From Paraburkholderia caledonica NBRC 102488 (lineage in GTDB: Bacteria; Pseudomonadota; Gammaproteobacteria; Burkholderiales; Burkholderiaceae): a stretch of DNA of 64,000 bases. Where the stretch lies: NCBI RefSeq assembly GCF_000685095.1, contig NZ_BAYE01000017.1, positions 1 to 64,000 on the forward strand, read 5' to 3'. Positions 36,235-45,249 of this stretch are shown in pieces (position 1 is the first letter of the stretch; every line of letters begins with the position of its first letter). Position numbers and translations under genes: made by a program. Below the pieces are notes generated by a model. It was not told where the DNA came from and did not search any database. It worked only from the letters and a program-made list of their open reading frames with translations.

Positions 36235-36981
36235 TCAAACCGGATTAGGGATATCGATAAAGAGATGTTCGATATCGAACTGCTCCGACAAGTGCTTGCC
36301 CACCGCCTGCACCCCGAGGCGCTCCGTCGCATGATGCCCGGCCGCGAGAAACGCGACGCCGCTTTCCGCCGACGTGTGCATGACCGACTCCGACACCTCG
36401 CCGGTCAGATAAACGTCGGCGCCGGCGTTGATCGCCGCGTCGAACATGCCTTGCGCAGCGCCCGTACACCACGCGACGCGGCGCAGACTGCGATCCGGGT
36501 CGCCGAACACGAGCGGCGTGCGGCCAAGCGTCTGTTCGATCTCGGCGGTGAAGTGCGCGAGCGTGATCGGCATCGCAAAAGTGGCGAGCCAGCCGAGGTC
36601 GTTCTCGCCGAAGCGCGCGTCGCTGATCCAGCCCATCTTCGCGCCTATCTGCGCGTTGTTGCCCAATTCGGGATGGTCGTCGAGCGGCAAGTGATAAGCG
36701 AACATGTTCAGGTCGTTCGCGAGCAGCAGTTTCAGGCGCGCGTATTTGCGGCCGGTGATCTGCGGCGCCTCGTTGCGCCAGAAATAGCCGTGATGGACGA
36801 GCACGGCGTCCGCGCCCCAGTCCAGCGCGGCCTCGAGAAACGCCACCGAGGCGGTCACGCCCGTTGCGAGCTTGTTGATCTTGCGACGCCCTTCGACTTG
36901 CAGACCATTGGGGCAATAGTCCTTGAAGCGCGCGGTTTCAAGGAGATTGTTCAAGTACAATTCAAGTTCGATCCGATCCAT
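36235..36981 (-). CDS. Nif3-like dinuclear metal centre protein (GTP cyclohydrolase I type 2-like)
   Basis: A 248-residue cytosolic protein of the NIF3/YbgI family, toroidal hexamers with a two-metal site. Metal-ligand motifs LVHHGYFW (His63, His64) and AGHHATERLG near 212-221 are intact. The catalytic role is unresolved in the family. The start at 36981 gives the standard length. It is divergent from the protease at 37001, only 19 bp between starts, so the two promoters must overlap the opposite coding sequences. Confidence 0.92.
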   Translation of the reverse strand: MDRIELELYLNNLLETARFKDYCPNGLQVEGRRKINKLATGVTASVAFLEAALDWGADAVLVHHGYFWRNEAPQITGRKYARLKLLLANDLNMFAYHLPLDDHPELGNNAQIGAKMGWISDARFGENDLGWLATFAMPITLAHFTAEIEQTLGRTPLVFGDPDRSLRRVAWCTGAAQGMFDAAINAGADVYLTGEVSESVMHTSAESGVAFLAAGHHATERLGVQAVGKHLSEQFDIEHLFIDIPNPV

Positions 36982-37000
36982 ATAAACCTCTAGTCTTCAG

Positions 37001-38215
37001 ATGCTTAGACGCTTTTGGCTGTTCTTTGCCCAAGCGGTGACTGTGCTGTTGGCGCTGATGTTCATCATCGCGACCCTCAAACCGCAGTGGCTCCAGCGTC
37101 AAGGGCAATTCGGCAAGCAACTTGCCGAACCGATCGTCGCCTTGCGGGAAGTGGCGCCTGGCATGGGTAGCGGGCCCGCAACGGCGTCTTATGCAGACGC
37201 CGCTCAAAAGGCCATGCCTGCGGTCGTCAATGTCTTTTCCAGCAAAGATGGCTCGCTGCCGCCCGATCCGCGAGCAAAAGACCCGTTGTTTCGCTACTTC
37301 TTCGGCGACAAGAACAATCGCAAGCAGCGCGAGCAACCGGCCGCGAACCTCGGCTCCGGCGTGATAGTGAGTTCGGAAGGTTACATTCTAACGAACCAGC
37401 ACGTGGTCGACGGCGCCGATCAGATCGAAATCGCGTTGGCCGACGGCCGCACCACGAACGCCAAGGTGATCGGCATCGATCCTGAAACGGATCTGGCCGT
37501 GCTGAAGGTCAACATGACCAACTTGCCCACCATCACCCTGGGTCGCATGGAACAGACCCGCGTTGGCGACGTCGTGCTCGCGATCGGTAATCCGTTCGGC
37601 GTCGGGCAGACGGTCACCATGGGCATTGTCAGCGCGCTCGGTCGCAACCATCTCGGCATCAATACGTTCGAAAACTTCATTCAGACCGACGCGGCGATCA
37701 ATCCCGGCAATTCGGGCGGCGCACTGGTCGACGTGAACGGCAATCTGCTCGGCATCAACACCGCGATTTATTCGCGCTCTGGCGGTTCGCTCGGCATTGG
37801 CTTCGCGATCCCGGTGTCCACGGCGCGCAGCGTGCTCGAGAGCATCATCACCACGGGTTCGGTCACGCGCGGCTGGATCGGCGTCGAGCCGCAGGATGTC
37901 ACGCCGGAAATTGCCGAATCGTTCGGGCTCGAGCAGAAGTCGGGCGCGATTGTCGCGGGCGTATTGAAGAACGGTCCGGCCGACCGCGCCGGTATCAAGC
38001 CAGGCGACATTCTGATGAGCGTGAACGGCCAGGAAATCACCGACACGACCCGCCTGCTGAATGTGATCGCGCAGATCAAGCCGGGCACGGCCGCGAAGGT
38101 GCACCTGGTGCGCAAGAACCGCGAGCTCGATCTCGACGTGACCATCGGCAAGCGCCCGCCGCCGCCGAAACAACCCGTCGAAGATAGCGATCAGCAGGAC
38201 GACGACGGCGGTTGA
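37001..38215 (+). CDS. DegS-like periplasmic serine protease (HtrA family, one PDZ)
   Basis: A 404-residue trypsin-like protease. An uncleaved N-terminal anchor (about 7-26) holds it in the inner membrane facing the periplasm. The catalytic triad is His134 (TNQHVVDG), Asp164 (PETDLAVL) and Ser238 (GNSGGALV). A single PDZ domain (about 280-370) follows, then a Pro/Asp-rich tail. One PDZ plus an anchor is the DegS layout; E. coli DegS senses misfolded porins and cleaves RseA. No rseA or rpoE lies nearby, so that role is inference. A Lys/Arg/Gln loop (about 101-113) precedes the protease domain. Confidence 0.9.
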   Translation: MLRRFWLFFAQAVTVLLALMFIIATLKPQWLQRQGQFGKQLAEPIVALREVAPGMGSGPATASYADAAQKAMPAVVNVFSSKDGSLPPDPRAKDPLFRYFFGDKNNRKQREQPAANLGSGVIVSSEGYILTNQHVVDGADQIEIALADGRTTNAKVIGIDPETDLAVLKVNMTNLPTITLGRMEQTRVGDVVLAIGNPFGVGQTVTMGIVSALGRNHLGINTFENFIQTDAAINPGNSGGALVDVNGNLLGINTAIYSRSGGSLGIGFAIPVSTARSVLESIITTGSVTRGWIGVEPQDVTPEIAESFGLEQKSGAIVAGVLKNGPADRAGIKPGDILMSVNGQEITDTTRLLNVIAQIKPGTAAKVHLVRKNRELDLDVTIGKRPPPPKQPVEDSDQQDDDGG

Positions 38216-38264
38216 GGTCTGCCAGTGCCAAAGCCATGCGGGCTTGAGGCAGAACGCAGAACAC

Positions 38265-38302
38265 AAAAAAGGGCAGCCCATGACGGACTGCCCTTTTGTT
38301 TT
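38265..38302. terminator. bidirectional terminator between the DegS-like gene and tatC
   Basis: A 10-bp stem, AAAAGGGCAG (38267-38276) with CTGCCCTTTT (38288-38297), 11 nt loop, with A-run before and T-run after. It lies 50 bp past the protease stop and 113 bp past the tatC stop. Confidence 0.88.
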
Positions 38303-38409
38303 AGCCGCGCTGCGTGATTTCTGCCGCAGCATTGCCGCAGGACTCACATCGAGTCACCGCAGGCCTGTCACCGATCGGCAGAGCCACGGCAAACCGTAGC
38401 GGTTTCACT

Positions 38410-39189
38410 TCAAGCCGGCGGCGTCGCGTCTTCGACAACTGCGGGTTGCTTGCCGACGATCAACCGCGCGGCGATGATCCCCGCCTCATACAGCACGATC
38501 AGTGGAATGGCGAGAATAAGCTGAGAGAACACGTCTGGCGGCGTGACCACCGCCGAAATCACGAACGCGCCGACGATCACATACGGCCGGATCTCCTTGA
38601 GCTTCTTCAGCGTTACTACGTTCATGCGCACCAGCAGCACGACGACGATCGGCACTTCGAACGTCACGCCGAACGCAATGAACATGGTGAGCACGAAGCT
38701 CAGGTAGTTGTCGATATCGGTCGTCATCTCCGCGCCTAATGGCGCGTTGTAATGGGCCATTACGCGAAAGATGGTCGGGAACACCACGAAGTACGCGAAC
38801 GCCATGCCGCACAGAAAGAGCGTATAGCTGCTGCCGACCAACGGCCCGACCAGCTTCTTTTCGTGCTGATAGAGACCCGGCGCGACAAACGCCCAGATCT
38901 GATATAGCACGATGGGCAGCGCGATCACGAAAGCCACCAGCATGGTCACTTTCATCGGCACGAAGAACGAGCCGGTGACGTCGGTGACGATCATCTTGCC
39001 GTCTTTGGGCAGGTTCTGCATCAGCGGCCGCGCCAGCAGCCGGAAGATATCCGGCGCCCAATACACCAAGCCGACAAACACCACGATGACGGCAAGGCCC
39101 GCGCGGATAATGCGGTCGCGCAATTCAACGAGGTGAGAAATGAAGGTCTCTTCAGCGCCTTCGTCCTGACTTTTCTGGGGGTCGCTCAC
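38410..39189 (-). CDS. tatC: Sec-independent protein translocase subunit TatC
   Basis: A 259-residue inner-membrane protein with six membrane segments, the main receptor for twin-arginine signal peptides. The N-terminal cytoplasmic SHLVELRDRIIRA motif (about 19-31) and the conserved Glu/Pro loop after segment 2 are present. It is the last gene of tatABC and ends the long minus-strand run that starts with mlaF. The Rieske protein in this window is a likely substrate. Confidence 0.96.
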   Translation of the reverse strand: MSDPQKSQDEGAEETFISHLVELRDRIIRAGLAVIVVFVGLVYWAPDIFRLLARPLMQNLPKDGKMIVTDVTGSFFVPMKVTMLVAFVIALPIVLYQIWAFVAPGLYQHEKKLVGPLVGSSYTLFLCGMAFAYFVVFPTIFRVMAHYNAPLGAEMTTDIDNYLSFVLTMFIAFGVTFEVPIVVVLLVRMNVVTLKKLKEIRPYVIVGAFVISAVVTPPDVFSQLILAIPLIVLYEAGIIAARLIVGKQPAVVEDATPPA

Positions 39190-39223
39190 ACCGGCCCTCG
39201 GTTAGAGATTGTCGTTCTGGTCA

Positions 39224-39742
39224 TCAGAAAAACCGCGTCGGACGACGCATGCTGGCAGGCGTGTGCCGCGCGACGCGCGCCGCGCCCGACTGCACGCGCG
39301 TGCGGCGCGTGGTTGCGCGCTTGTACCAGGTTGGCATTGCGGTTTGCTTGACGCGCCAGTTCTTGCGCTTGGCGGACCCGGCTGGCGTGCTGCCTTGCCA
39401 CGGAGTATTGACGGCGTCTTCGACCGCACCGCCGGCAATGCTCGGCGACACCGACGTGCCGCTGTTCCACGCGTCGTTCAGTTCCGTCTCGTGCTTGCGC
39501 AGGTTCTCCTGCACGGAGGTCTGGACATTGCTGGCCGCCGTCTCGAACTCGGTTTTCATGCGACGCAATTCGTCGAGCTCGATTTCCCGCGTGACTTCCG
39601 ACTTGACGTCGTTGATATACCGCTGAGCGCGACCGAACAGCGCGCCGGCTGTGCGGGCGACGCGCGGCAAGCGCTCAGGGCCGAGCACGACTAGCGCGAC
39701 GACGCCGATCAGCGCCATCTTGGTTAGACCGAGGTCCAGCAT
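39224..39742 (-). CDS. tatB: Sec-independent protein translocase subunit TatB
   Basis: A 172-residue protein with one N-terminal membrane helix (about 5-20) preceded by MLDLG, an amphipathic helix with LGPERLPRVART, and a long charged/low-complexity tail. TatB forms the receptor complex with TatC. The tail (about 120-172) is Arg/Thr-rich and shows little conservation. Confidence 0.94.
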   Translation of the reverse strand: MLDLGLTKMALIGVVALVVLGPERLPRVARTAGALFGRAQRYINDVKSEVTREIELDELRRMKTEFETAASNVQTSVQENLRKHETELNDAWNSGTSVSPSIAGGAVEDAVNTPWQGSTPAGSAKRKNWRVKQTAMPTWYKRATTRRTRVQSGAARVARHTPASMRRPTRFF

Positions 39743-39781
39743 GGAGGAAAATGTCCGTCAGTAACGCGGTTGGCCCGCGAC

Positions 39782-40018
39782 TTAGCGGTAATCGCCCGAA
39801 CGCGGGGCCTTTTCCTTTGCTTCCACATCGACGGCGCCGTTGCGCGGCAGTTCGCGCTGCTGCGTCTCGGCCGGTGTTTCACCTTCCTTCATGCCTTCTT
39901 TGAAGCCCTTCACAGCGCCACCCAGGTCGCCGCCGATATTGCGCAACTTCTTCGTGCCGAACACGAGCGCCACGATCAGCAACACGATCAACCAATGCCA
40001 AATACTCAACGAACCCAT
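39782..40018 (-). CDS. tatA: Sec-independent protein translocase subunit TatA
   Basis: A 78-residue protein: N-terminal helix (about 5-20, SIWHWLIVLLIVALVFG), hinge Gly and amphipathic helix with GTKKLRNIGGDLGGAVKGFKEGM, then an acidic tail. TatA oligomerises to form the translocation pore. It is the first of tatABC and lies 194 bp after the HIT gene, a gap that may carry a promoter. Confidence 0.96.
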   Translation of the reverse strand: MGSLSIWHWLIVLLIVALVFGTKKLRNIGGDLGGAVKGFKEGMKEGETPAETQQRELPRNGAVDVEAKEKAPRSGDYR

Positions 40019-40212
40019 GACTACTCTCCTTAACCCCGACGCCGCACGTGATGCGGCAAAAATCGTCTGCCTTGCGGCGTGAATCGAAGCAGATGCGCTT
40101 CTTCTACGTTACAGCGGCACAGTGCATATTGTGGCCATGCGATCGCGTCGCCGAAATTACAACGCAGCAAAAACAACGCCGACCCGATGGGCCGCTCGCC
40201 CGATCTTCGCAA

Positions 40213-40578
40213 TCAGCCCATGCGCTGCCACGGACGCGGCCCCGCCAGGATGTGCGCGTGCAGGTGATAAACCTCTTGCCCACCGCCCGGCCCCGTGTTG
40301 ATGACCGTGCGGAAGCCCGTTTCGCCACCTGTGTACGCCACGCCCAACTGGTCGGCAAGACGCGCCGTCAAAACGAGCATTCTACCAAGCAGCGGCGCAT
40401 CGCTCTCGGTGCAGTCACTGAGGGTGGCAATGTGCTTGCGCGGGATCACCAGCACATGGGTCTCGGCCGCCGGACGGATGTCGCGGAAGGCGACGAACTC
40501 GTCGTCTTCGTGGACTTTGGTCGACGGAATCTCACCTGCGGCGATCTTGCAAAAGAGACAGTTCGGGTCGTGGCTCAT
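40213..40578 (-). CDS. HIT-family (HinT-like) nucleotide hydrolase
   Basis: A 121-residue histidine-triad protein that hydrolyses nucleoside phosphoramidates. The triad HLHAHI has His at 105, 107 and 109, and the N-terminus CLFCKIAAGEIPS is canonical. The start MSHDPN at 40578 follows AGGAA. It sits between the DUF4870-like gene and tatA, an order common in Burkholderiaceae after hisE. Confidence 0.94.
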   Translation of the reverse strand: MSHDPNCLFCKIAAGEIPSTKVHEDDEFVAFRDIRPAAETHVLVIPRKHIATLSDCTESDAPLLGRMLVLTARLADQLGVAYTGGETGFRTVINTGPGGGQEVYHLHAHILAGPRPWQRMG

Positions 40579-40659
40579 CGGATTCCTAATGCGGTAATGC
40601 CAAGCATGACTCGACGCGGTACGTCGCGGTTCCGCCATCGCCCTTAACGTCGGACGAAT

Positions 40660-41055
40660 TCAGAACCATGAACGCGGATTCGCGAGTGGCTTGTTATCGT
40701 ACAGATACAGCCACCCTTTGATAATACGGTACAACATCCAGATGCTCACGGCCCAGAGCACCGCAACCCCGATCACCACGAACAGCAGCAGTCCGCCTAT
40801 CGCATAACCCAGGAGGCCGATCCAGAACGTGCGGATCTGCCACTCGAAGTGCGCTTCATACGGCGTGCCCGCCGCGTCGCTCCGCTTCACATAGTTGATG
40901 ATGATCGCGACGAGGATGGTCAGCCCGCCCGTCAGCCAATGCACTGCATACAGCGCGTACAGCACGTGCGTCAGCGTGCGCAGGCTGCGTTCCCGCTCCG
41001 GCTCGATCGCGTGGCGATACGCCGGCCGCGGATAACTCTCATGCGACTGTTCCAT
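40660..41055 (-). CDS. small membrane protein of the DUF4870/YidH type
   Basis: A 131-residue membrane protein with about three to four hydrophobic segments (about 32-55, 77-105). The start at 41055 follows a strong GGGAGGA. A positively charged first loop (YRHAIEPERERSLRTLTHVLYALY) fits the DUF4870 pattern. Function unknown. It lies immediately after hisE on the same strand. Confidence 0.82.
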   Translation of the reverse strand: MEQSHESYPRPAYRHAIEPERERSLRTLTHVLYALYAVHWLTGGLTILVAIIINYVKRSDAAGTPYEAHFEWQIRTFWIGLLGYAIGGLLLFVVIGVAVLWAVSIWMLYRIIKGWLYLYDNKPLANPRSWF

Positions 41056-41160
41056 GCTTGCGTCCTCCCGAGGATGCGTTTGCGATGCGTTCAGTGCAAT
41101 GTGGGCTCCGGCGCGCGCCACTTCAAGACAGTACGGGAAAACATCGACGAAGAATGCGGG

Positions 41161-41553
41161 TCAGTCGCCGTTCTGTTCGCGCTCGCGGCTCTTGCGCAGC
41201 GCCTTTTCTTCGATGCCGGACATGCCTTCGCGACGCTCTAGTTCGGCGAGCACGTCGGCTGGGCTCAGATCGTAGTGCGAGAGCATCACAAGGCAGTGAA
41301 ACCATAGGTCCGCGACCTCGCCGACGAGCGCCTTTGTCGCGCCGCCGTGACGCGTGTCCTTGGCTGCCAGCACGACTTCGGTGGCCTCTTCGCCGATTTT
41401 CTTGAGCACCGCGTCGTCGCCTTTGTGGAACAGGCGCGAGACGTACGACACGTCGGGATCGCCGCCCTTGCGGCTGTCGATGATCGCCGCGAGGCGCATC
41501 AGCGTATCGGTCGTCGACGGCGTGGACGGTATAGCTTGCGTGGTCTGCGTCAT
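41161..41553 (-). CDS. hisE: phosphoribosyl-ATP diphosphatase
   Basis: A 130-residue MazG-fold enzyme for the second step of histidine synthesis (PR-ATP to PR-AMP). Metal-binding motif GEEATEVVLAAKD and the segment EVADLWFHCLVML are present. The start at 41553 overlaps the hisI stop by 4 bp. In enterobacteria HisE is fused to HisI; here they are separate. Confidence 0.95.
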   Translation of the reverse strand: MTQTTQAIPSTPSTTDTLMRLAAIIDSRKGGDPDVSYVSRLFHKGDDAVLKKIGEEATEVVLAAKDTRHGGATKALVGEVADLWFHCLVMLSHYDLSPADVLAELERREGMSGIEEKALRKSREREQNGD

Positions 41554-41960
41554 TTGTAGATGTGTTCGGGGTCTTTCAGCACGGGATCGACGGCGATCCA
41601 GTCGCCATCTTCGGTCGTGCCTTCGAATTTCTGGAAAAAGCACGAGTGACGGCCGGTGTGGCACGCGATGCCGGACACCTGCTCCACTTTCAGCAGCACG
41701 ACGTCTTCGTCGCAATCGAGCCGCACTTCATGCACATGCTGCACGTGGCCGGACTCTTCGCCTTTGAACCACAAGCGCTGGCGCGAGCGCGAGAAGTACA
41801 CCGCACGGCCCAGTTCGATGGTCTTTGCCAACGCCTCGCGGTTCATCCACGCGAACATCAGCACGTCGTTCGTCGACGCTTCTTGCGCGATGACCGGCAC
41901 GAGGCCGTTCGCGTCCCATTTGACCTTGTCGAGCCAATTGACTGCCGTTGGATTCACCAC
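41550..41960 (-). CDS. hisI: phosphoribosyl-AMP cyclohydrolase
   Basis: A 136-residue zinc enzyme for the third step (PR-AMP ring opening). Conserved VIAQEASTNDVLMFAWMN near 23-40, SRSRQRLWFKGEESGH near 58-73, and the metal-ligand run of Asp/Cys in DCDEDVVLLKV and GIACHTGRHSCFF are intact. It is 1 bp from hisF upstream and overlaps hisE downstream. Confidence 0.95.
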   Translation of the reverse strand: MVNPTAVNWLDKVKWDANGLVPVIAQEASTNDVLMFAWMNREALAKTIELGRAVYFSRSRQRLWFKGEESGHVQHVHEVRLDCDEDVVLLKVEQVSGIACHTGRHSCFFQKFEGTTEDGDWIAVDPVLKDPEHIYK

Positions 41961-41961
41961 G

Positions 41962-42735
41962 TCACAACCTCACCGAAATGCCTTGCTCGGCCATGAAGCG
42001 CTTCGCCTCGCCCACTGTGTGCTCGCCATAGTGGAAGATGCTCGCGGCAAGCACGGCGTCCGCGTGGCCGCTCGTGATGCCGTCGGCGAGATGCTGCAGA
42101 TTGCCGACGCCGCCCGACGCGATCACCGGAACCGGCACAGCGTCGGACACCGCGCGCGTGAGCGCGAGGTCGAAGCCGCTTTTCGTGCCGTCGCGGTCCA
42201 TGCTGGTCAGCAGGATTTCGCCTGCGCCGAGTTCGGCCATCTTGCGCGCCCATTCGACCGCTTCGAGGCCGGTGGCCTTGCGTCCGCCGTGCGTGAAGAC
42301 TTCCCAGCGCGGCGTCTCACCGTCGGCGGAAACGCGCTTGGCGTCGATCGCGACGACGATGCATTGCGAGCCATATTTGTCGGTAGCGTCTTTTACGAGC
42401 TGCGGATTCGCGACCGCCGACGAGTTCATGCTGATCTTGTCCGCGCCCGCATTCAGCAGACGCCGCACGTCTTCGACGGCGCGCACGCCGCCGCCGACCG
42501 TCAGCGGAATAAAGACCTGCGAGGCAACCGCTTCGATGATCGGCAGGATCAGGTCGCGCTGATCCGAGGTTGCTGTGATATCGAGGAAAGTGAGTTCGTC
42601 CGCGCCCTGATCGTCGTAACGGCGCGCGATTTCGACCGGGTCGCCCGCGTCGCGCAATTCGACGAAGTTGACGCCCTTGACCACGCGGCCAGCGGTGACG
42701 TCGAGACAGGGAATGATGCGTTTAGCTAGAGCCAT
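41962..42735 (-). CDS. hisF: imidazole glycerol phosphate synthase, cyclase subunit
   Basis: A 257-residue (beta-alpha)8 barrel that, with HisH, converts PRFAR and ammonia to imidazole glycerol phosphate and AICAR. The N-terminal acid is Asp12 (IIPCLDV) and the ammonia-gate region KRIIPCLDV is intact. The start MALAKRI at 42735 is standard; the frame open to 42798 is not used. It lies between hisA and hisI. Confidence 0.96.
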   Translation of the reverse strand: MALAKRIIPCLDVTAGRVVKGVNFVELRDAGDPVEIARRYDDQGADELTFLDITATSDQRDLILPIIEAVASQVFIPLTVGGGVRAVEDVRRLLNAGADKISMNSSAVANPQLVKDATDKYGSQCIVVAIDAKRVSADGETPRWEVFTHGGRKATGLEAVEWARKMAELGAGEILLTSMDRDGTKSGFDLALTRAVSDAVPVPVIASGGVGNLQHLADGITSGHADAVLAASIFHYGEHTVGEAKRFMAEQGISVRL

Positions 42736-42972
42736 GATCTTGCAATTCTGCCAATACCGCTGATGAGGCCGCTCACTTCGGACTGAAGCGAGCGGCATGG
42801 TCCGGCGCGGGAGGTCGCGCCACGCCGGATGTGTTTCGCGCGGCCAAGCCTCGAGCCGCTACGGGAGCGCGCCGCCGGAACACGCAGCCACGTGCGCTCG
42901 AATGCCGGAAAAAATCCGGGCGCGATCGCGTCAAACCCGCCTGTCGCATACCGACGACAGCGGCGCCACCAT

Positions 42973-43725
42973 TCAGGCGTCGTCCGATTCGCGCAGCCGG
43001 TCCGCGAGCGTTTGCGCAGCCGCAAAGTCTAGATCGCCCGAGTAGATTGCCCGGCCGCAGATCACGCCTTCGATCCCTTCGTCCTCGACTTCGCACAGCG
43101 ATTCAATGTCGGTCAGGTTCGACAGCCCGCCGCTCGCGATCACCGGAATTTTCACCGCGCGAGCAAGACGCACTGTCGCTTCGATGTTGATGCCTTGCAG
43201 CATGCCGTCGCGGCCAATGTCCGTGTAAATGATCGACTCGCAGCCGTAATCCTCGAACTTGCGCGCGAGATCGGCGACTTCGTGGCCCGTCAGCTTGCTC
43301 CAGCCGTCGGTCGCGACCTTGCCGTCTTTCGCGTCCAGACCGACGATGATATGGCCGCCGAACGCCGTGCACGCGTCCTGCAAGAAGCCCGGATTCTTCA
43401 CCGCCGCGGTGCCGATGATCACGTACTCCAGACCGTCGTCGAGATAGCGCTCAATCGTATTCAGGTCGCGGATGCCGCCGCCGAGCTGCACGGGAATCTC
43501 GCCGCCCACTTCCTCGATGATTGCGCGAATCGCCTCTTCGTTCCTCGGCTTGCCGGCGAACGCGCCATTCAGGTCGACGAGGTGCAGACGGCGCGCGCCG
43601 CGCTCGACCCAATGTCGGGCCATAGCCGCCGGTTCCTCGGAGAATATCGTCGCCTGGTCCATGTCGCCCTGTTTGAGGCGTACACACTGACCGTCTTTCA
43701 GGTCGATGGCGGGGATCAGCAGCAT
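42973..43725 (-). CDS. hisA: phosphoribosylformimino-AICAR-P isomerase (ProFAR isomerase)
   Basis: A 250-residue TIM-barrel enzyme that opens the ribose of ProFAR. The catalytic Asp8 lies in IPAIDLKDGQCVR, and the second half repeats the barrel pattern (IYTDIGRDGML). It is a paralogue of HisF, encoded 237 bp downstream. That gap (42736-42972) has no convincing gene and no obvious hairpin. Confidence 0.96.
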   Translation of the reverse strand: MLLIPAIDLKDGQCVRLKQGDMDQATIFSEEPAAMARHWVERGARRLHLVDLNGAFAGKPRNEEAIRAIIEEVGGEIPVQLGGGIRDLNTIERYLDDGLEYVIIGTAAVKNPGFLQDACTAFGGHIIVGLDAKDGKVATDGWSKLTGHEVADLARKFEDYGCESIIYTDIGRDGMLQGINIEATVRLARAVKIPVIASGGLSNLTDIESLCEVEDEGIEGVICGRAIYSGDLDFAAAQTLADRLRESDDA

Positions 43726-43939
43726 AGCAATCGGGTGTTGTGTGGGAAGGGATTGAAGGTCGGCGGCAGCGGCTGGTAGGTCAGCCCGCCAAAACGCCGT
43801 CTCGCTAGTTTAGTACAACTCTTTCGGCGGCCTTGCGTACCGGCAGGGCCGCGCGAAATTACGGTGCAAAAGCTGTGGCGCGCGGCGGAGGTTCCGCTCG
43901 TGGCGGAACGACGCACGGCAGCGGAACGGACAAAGGCGC

Positions 43940-44581
43940 TCACGGGTTCCAGTGCACGAAGTTGCGATACACGCGCAGCCCCGCGTCGGCGCTCTTTTCC
44001 GGGTGAAATTGGGTCGCAAAGATGTTATCCCGCGCCACCGCCGAGGTAAAGGGCACGCCGTACACGGTTTCGCCGGACGTATGCGCGGCATTTTCCGGCA
44101 CCACGTAGTAGCTGTGCACGAAGTAAAAGAATGCGTTGTCCGCCACGCCGTCCCACAGCGGATGCGGCAGCGCCTGACGCACGCGGTTCCAGCCCATTTG
44201 CGGCACCTTGAAGCGCGAGCCGTCGTCCTGCACCTGGCCTTCCAGATCGAAACGCAGCACTTTGCCCGGCAACAGTCCGAGGCCTGGCGTGTCGCCCTCC
44301 GCACTCCAGTCGAACAGCATCTGTTCGCCGACGCAGACGCCCATCAACGGCTTCACCCGCGACGCTTCCACGACCGCTTCCTGCAAGCCGGACTGCGCGA
44401 GACTGCGCATGCAATCAGGCATCGCACCCTGGCCCGGCAACACCACGCGATCGGCCGCGCGAATCGCTTCGGGCTTGTCGACGATCGCCACGTCCGCTTC
44501 CGGCGCGGCTTTGCGCAATGCCTGCGCCACCGAGCGCAGGTTGCCCATTCCGTAATCCACAATCGCTATCGAAGTTTTCAT
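43940..44581 (-). CDS. hisH: imidazole glycerol phosphate synthase, glutaminase subunit
   Basis: A 213-residue class-I glutamine amidotransferase that feeds ammonia to HisF. The triad is Cys83 (MGVCVGEQML), His193 and Glu195 (QFHPEKS). It overlaps marC by 4 bp at its start. The downstream gap to hisA (214 bp) holds no gene. Confidence 0.96.
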   Translation of the reverse strand: MKTSIAIVDYGMGNLRSVAQALRKAAPEADVAIVDKPEAIRAADRVVLPGQGAMPDCMRSLAQSGLQEAVVEASRVKPLMGVCVGEQMLFDWSAEGDTPGLGLLPGKVLRFDLEGQVQDDGSRFKVPQMGWNRVRQALPHPLWDGVADNAFFYFVHSYYVVPENAAHTSGETVYGVPFTSAVARDNIFATQFHPEKSADAGLRVYRNFVHWNP

Positions 44582-45198
44582 TTCAAGTTAGGCAGCAAAG
44601 CCTTCAATCCATCGACGATGAATTCCACCGCCAGCGCCGATAACATCAAACCCATGAGCCGCGTGCCGATGTTGATACCCGTGCGACCAACCCAGCGGGC
44701 AATCGGCTCGGCAAGACGCAGCGAAAAAAAGCAGATCGCCGCCAGAACCGCGCCGATCACGATCAGGCTGATCCGGTCGTACCAGTGCGGCGAGCCGGCT
44801 GCATAGATGATCGTGGTGCTGATCGCGCCCGGGCCGGTCAACAGCGGAATCGCCAGCGGCACGACCGCGATGTTGTCCTTCTGCTCTGCCTCGTGGCGTT
44901 CTTCGGGCGTCGAACGGCTATTGCCGATCTGCGCGTTCAGCATGTTGATCGCCATCAGCAGCATGATGATCCCGCCGCCCACTTCGAGCGAACCGACCGA
45001 AATGCCGAAGAAGCTGATGATCTGCTGCCCGAGCATCGTGGTTATCGCAATCACGCAGAACACCGAAATCGCCGCGATCCGAATGGTTCTGCGCCGCTCG
45101 ACGTCGCTCTGATTCGCCGTCAGGCTCATGAAAAACGGAATGGCGCCGATCGGATTGATCAGCGCGAGCAGCGAAATAAACGACTTCAGAATATCCAT
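44578..45198 (-). CDS. MarC-family inner-membrane protein
   Basis: A 206-residue protein with six predicted membrane segments. Opening LLALINPIGAIPFF and the segment PLAIPLLTGPGAIS are diagnostic of MarC/UPF0056. Despite the name, no drug-efflux role is established and the family's substrate is unknown. It is set within the his operon between hisB and hisH, overlapping hisH by 4 bp (ATGA), so it must be translated from the his mRNA. Confidence 0.92.
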   Translation of the reverse strand: MDILKSFISLLALINPIGAIPFFMSLTANQSDVERRRTIRIAAISVFCVIAITTMLGQQIISFFGISVGSLEVGGGIIMLLMAINMLNAQIGNSRSTPEERHEAEQKDNIAVVPLAIPLLTGPGAISTTIIYAAGSPHWYDRISLIVIGAVLAAICFFSLRLAEPIARWVGRTGINIGTRLMGLMLSALAVEFIVDGLKALLPNLK

Positions 45199-45249
45199 TG
45201 AACACCGGGCGCGAGCATTGCGCGATCCCGGTCCTGGTAAATGCGTCGC

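Noticed and set aside
37001..38215. Possible DegP/DegQ assignment for the HtrA protease
   Set aside because: Only one PDZ domain and an uncleaved anchor are visible; DegP and DegQ have two PDZ domains and a cleaved signal.
40041..40057. GCCGCA/TGCGGC hairpin between the HIT gene and tatA as a terminator
   Set aside because: On the transcribed (minus) strand the T-run precedes the stem instead of following it.
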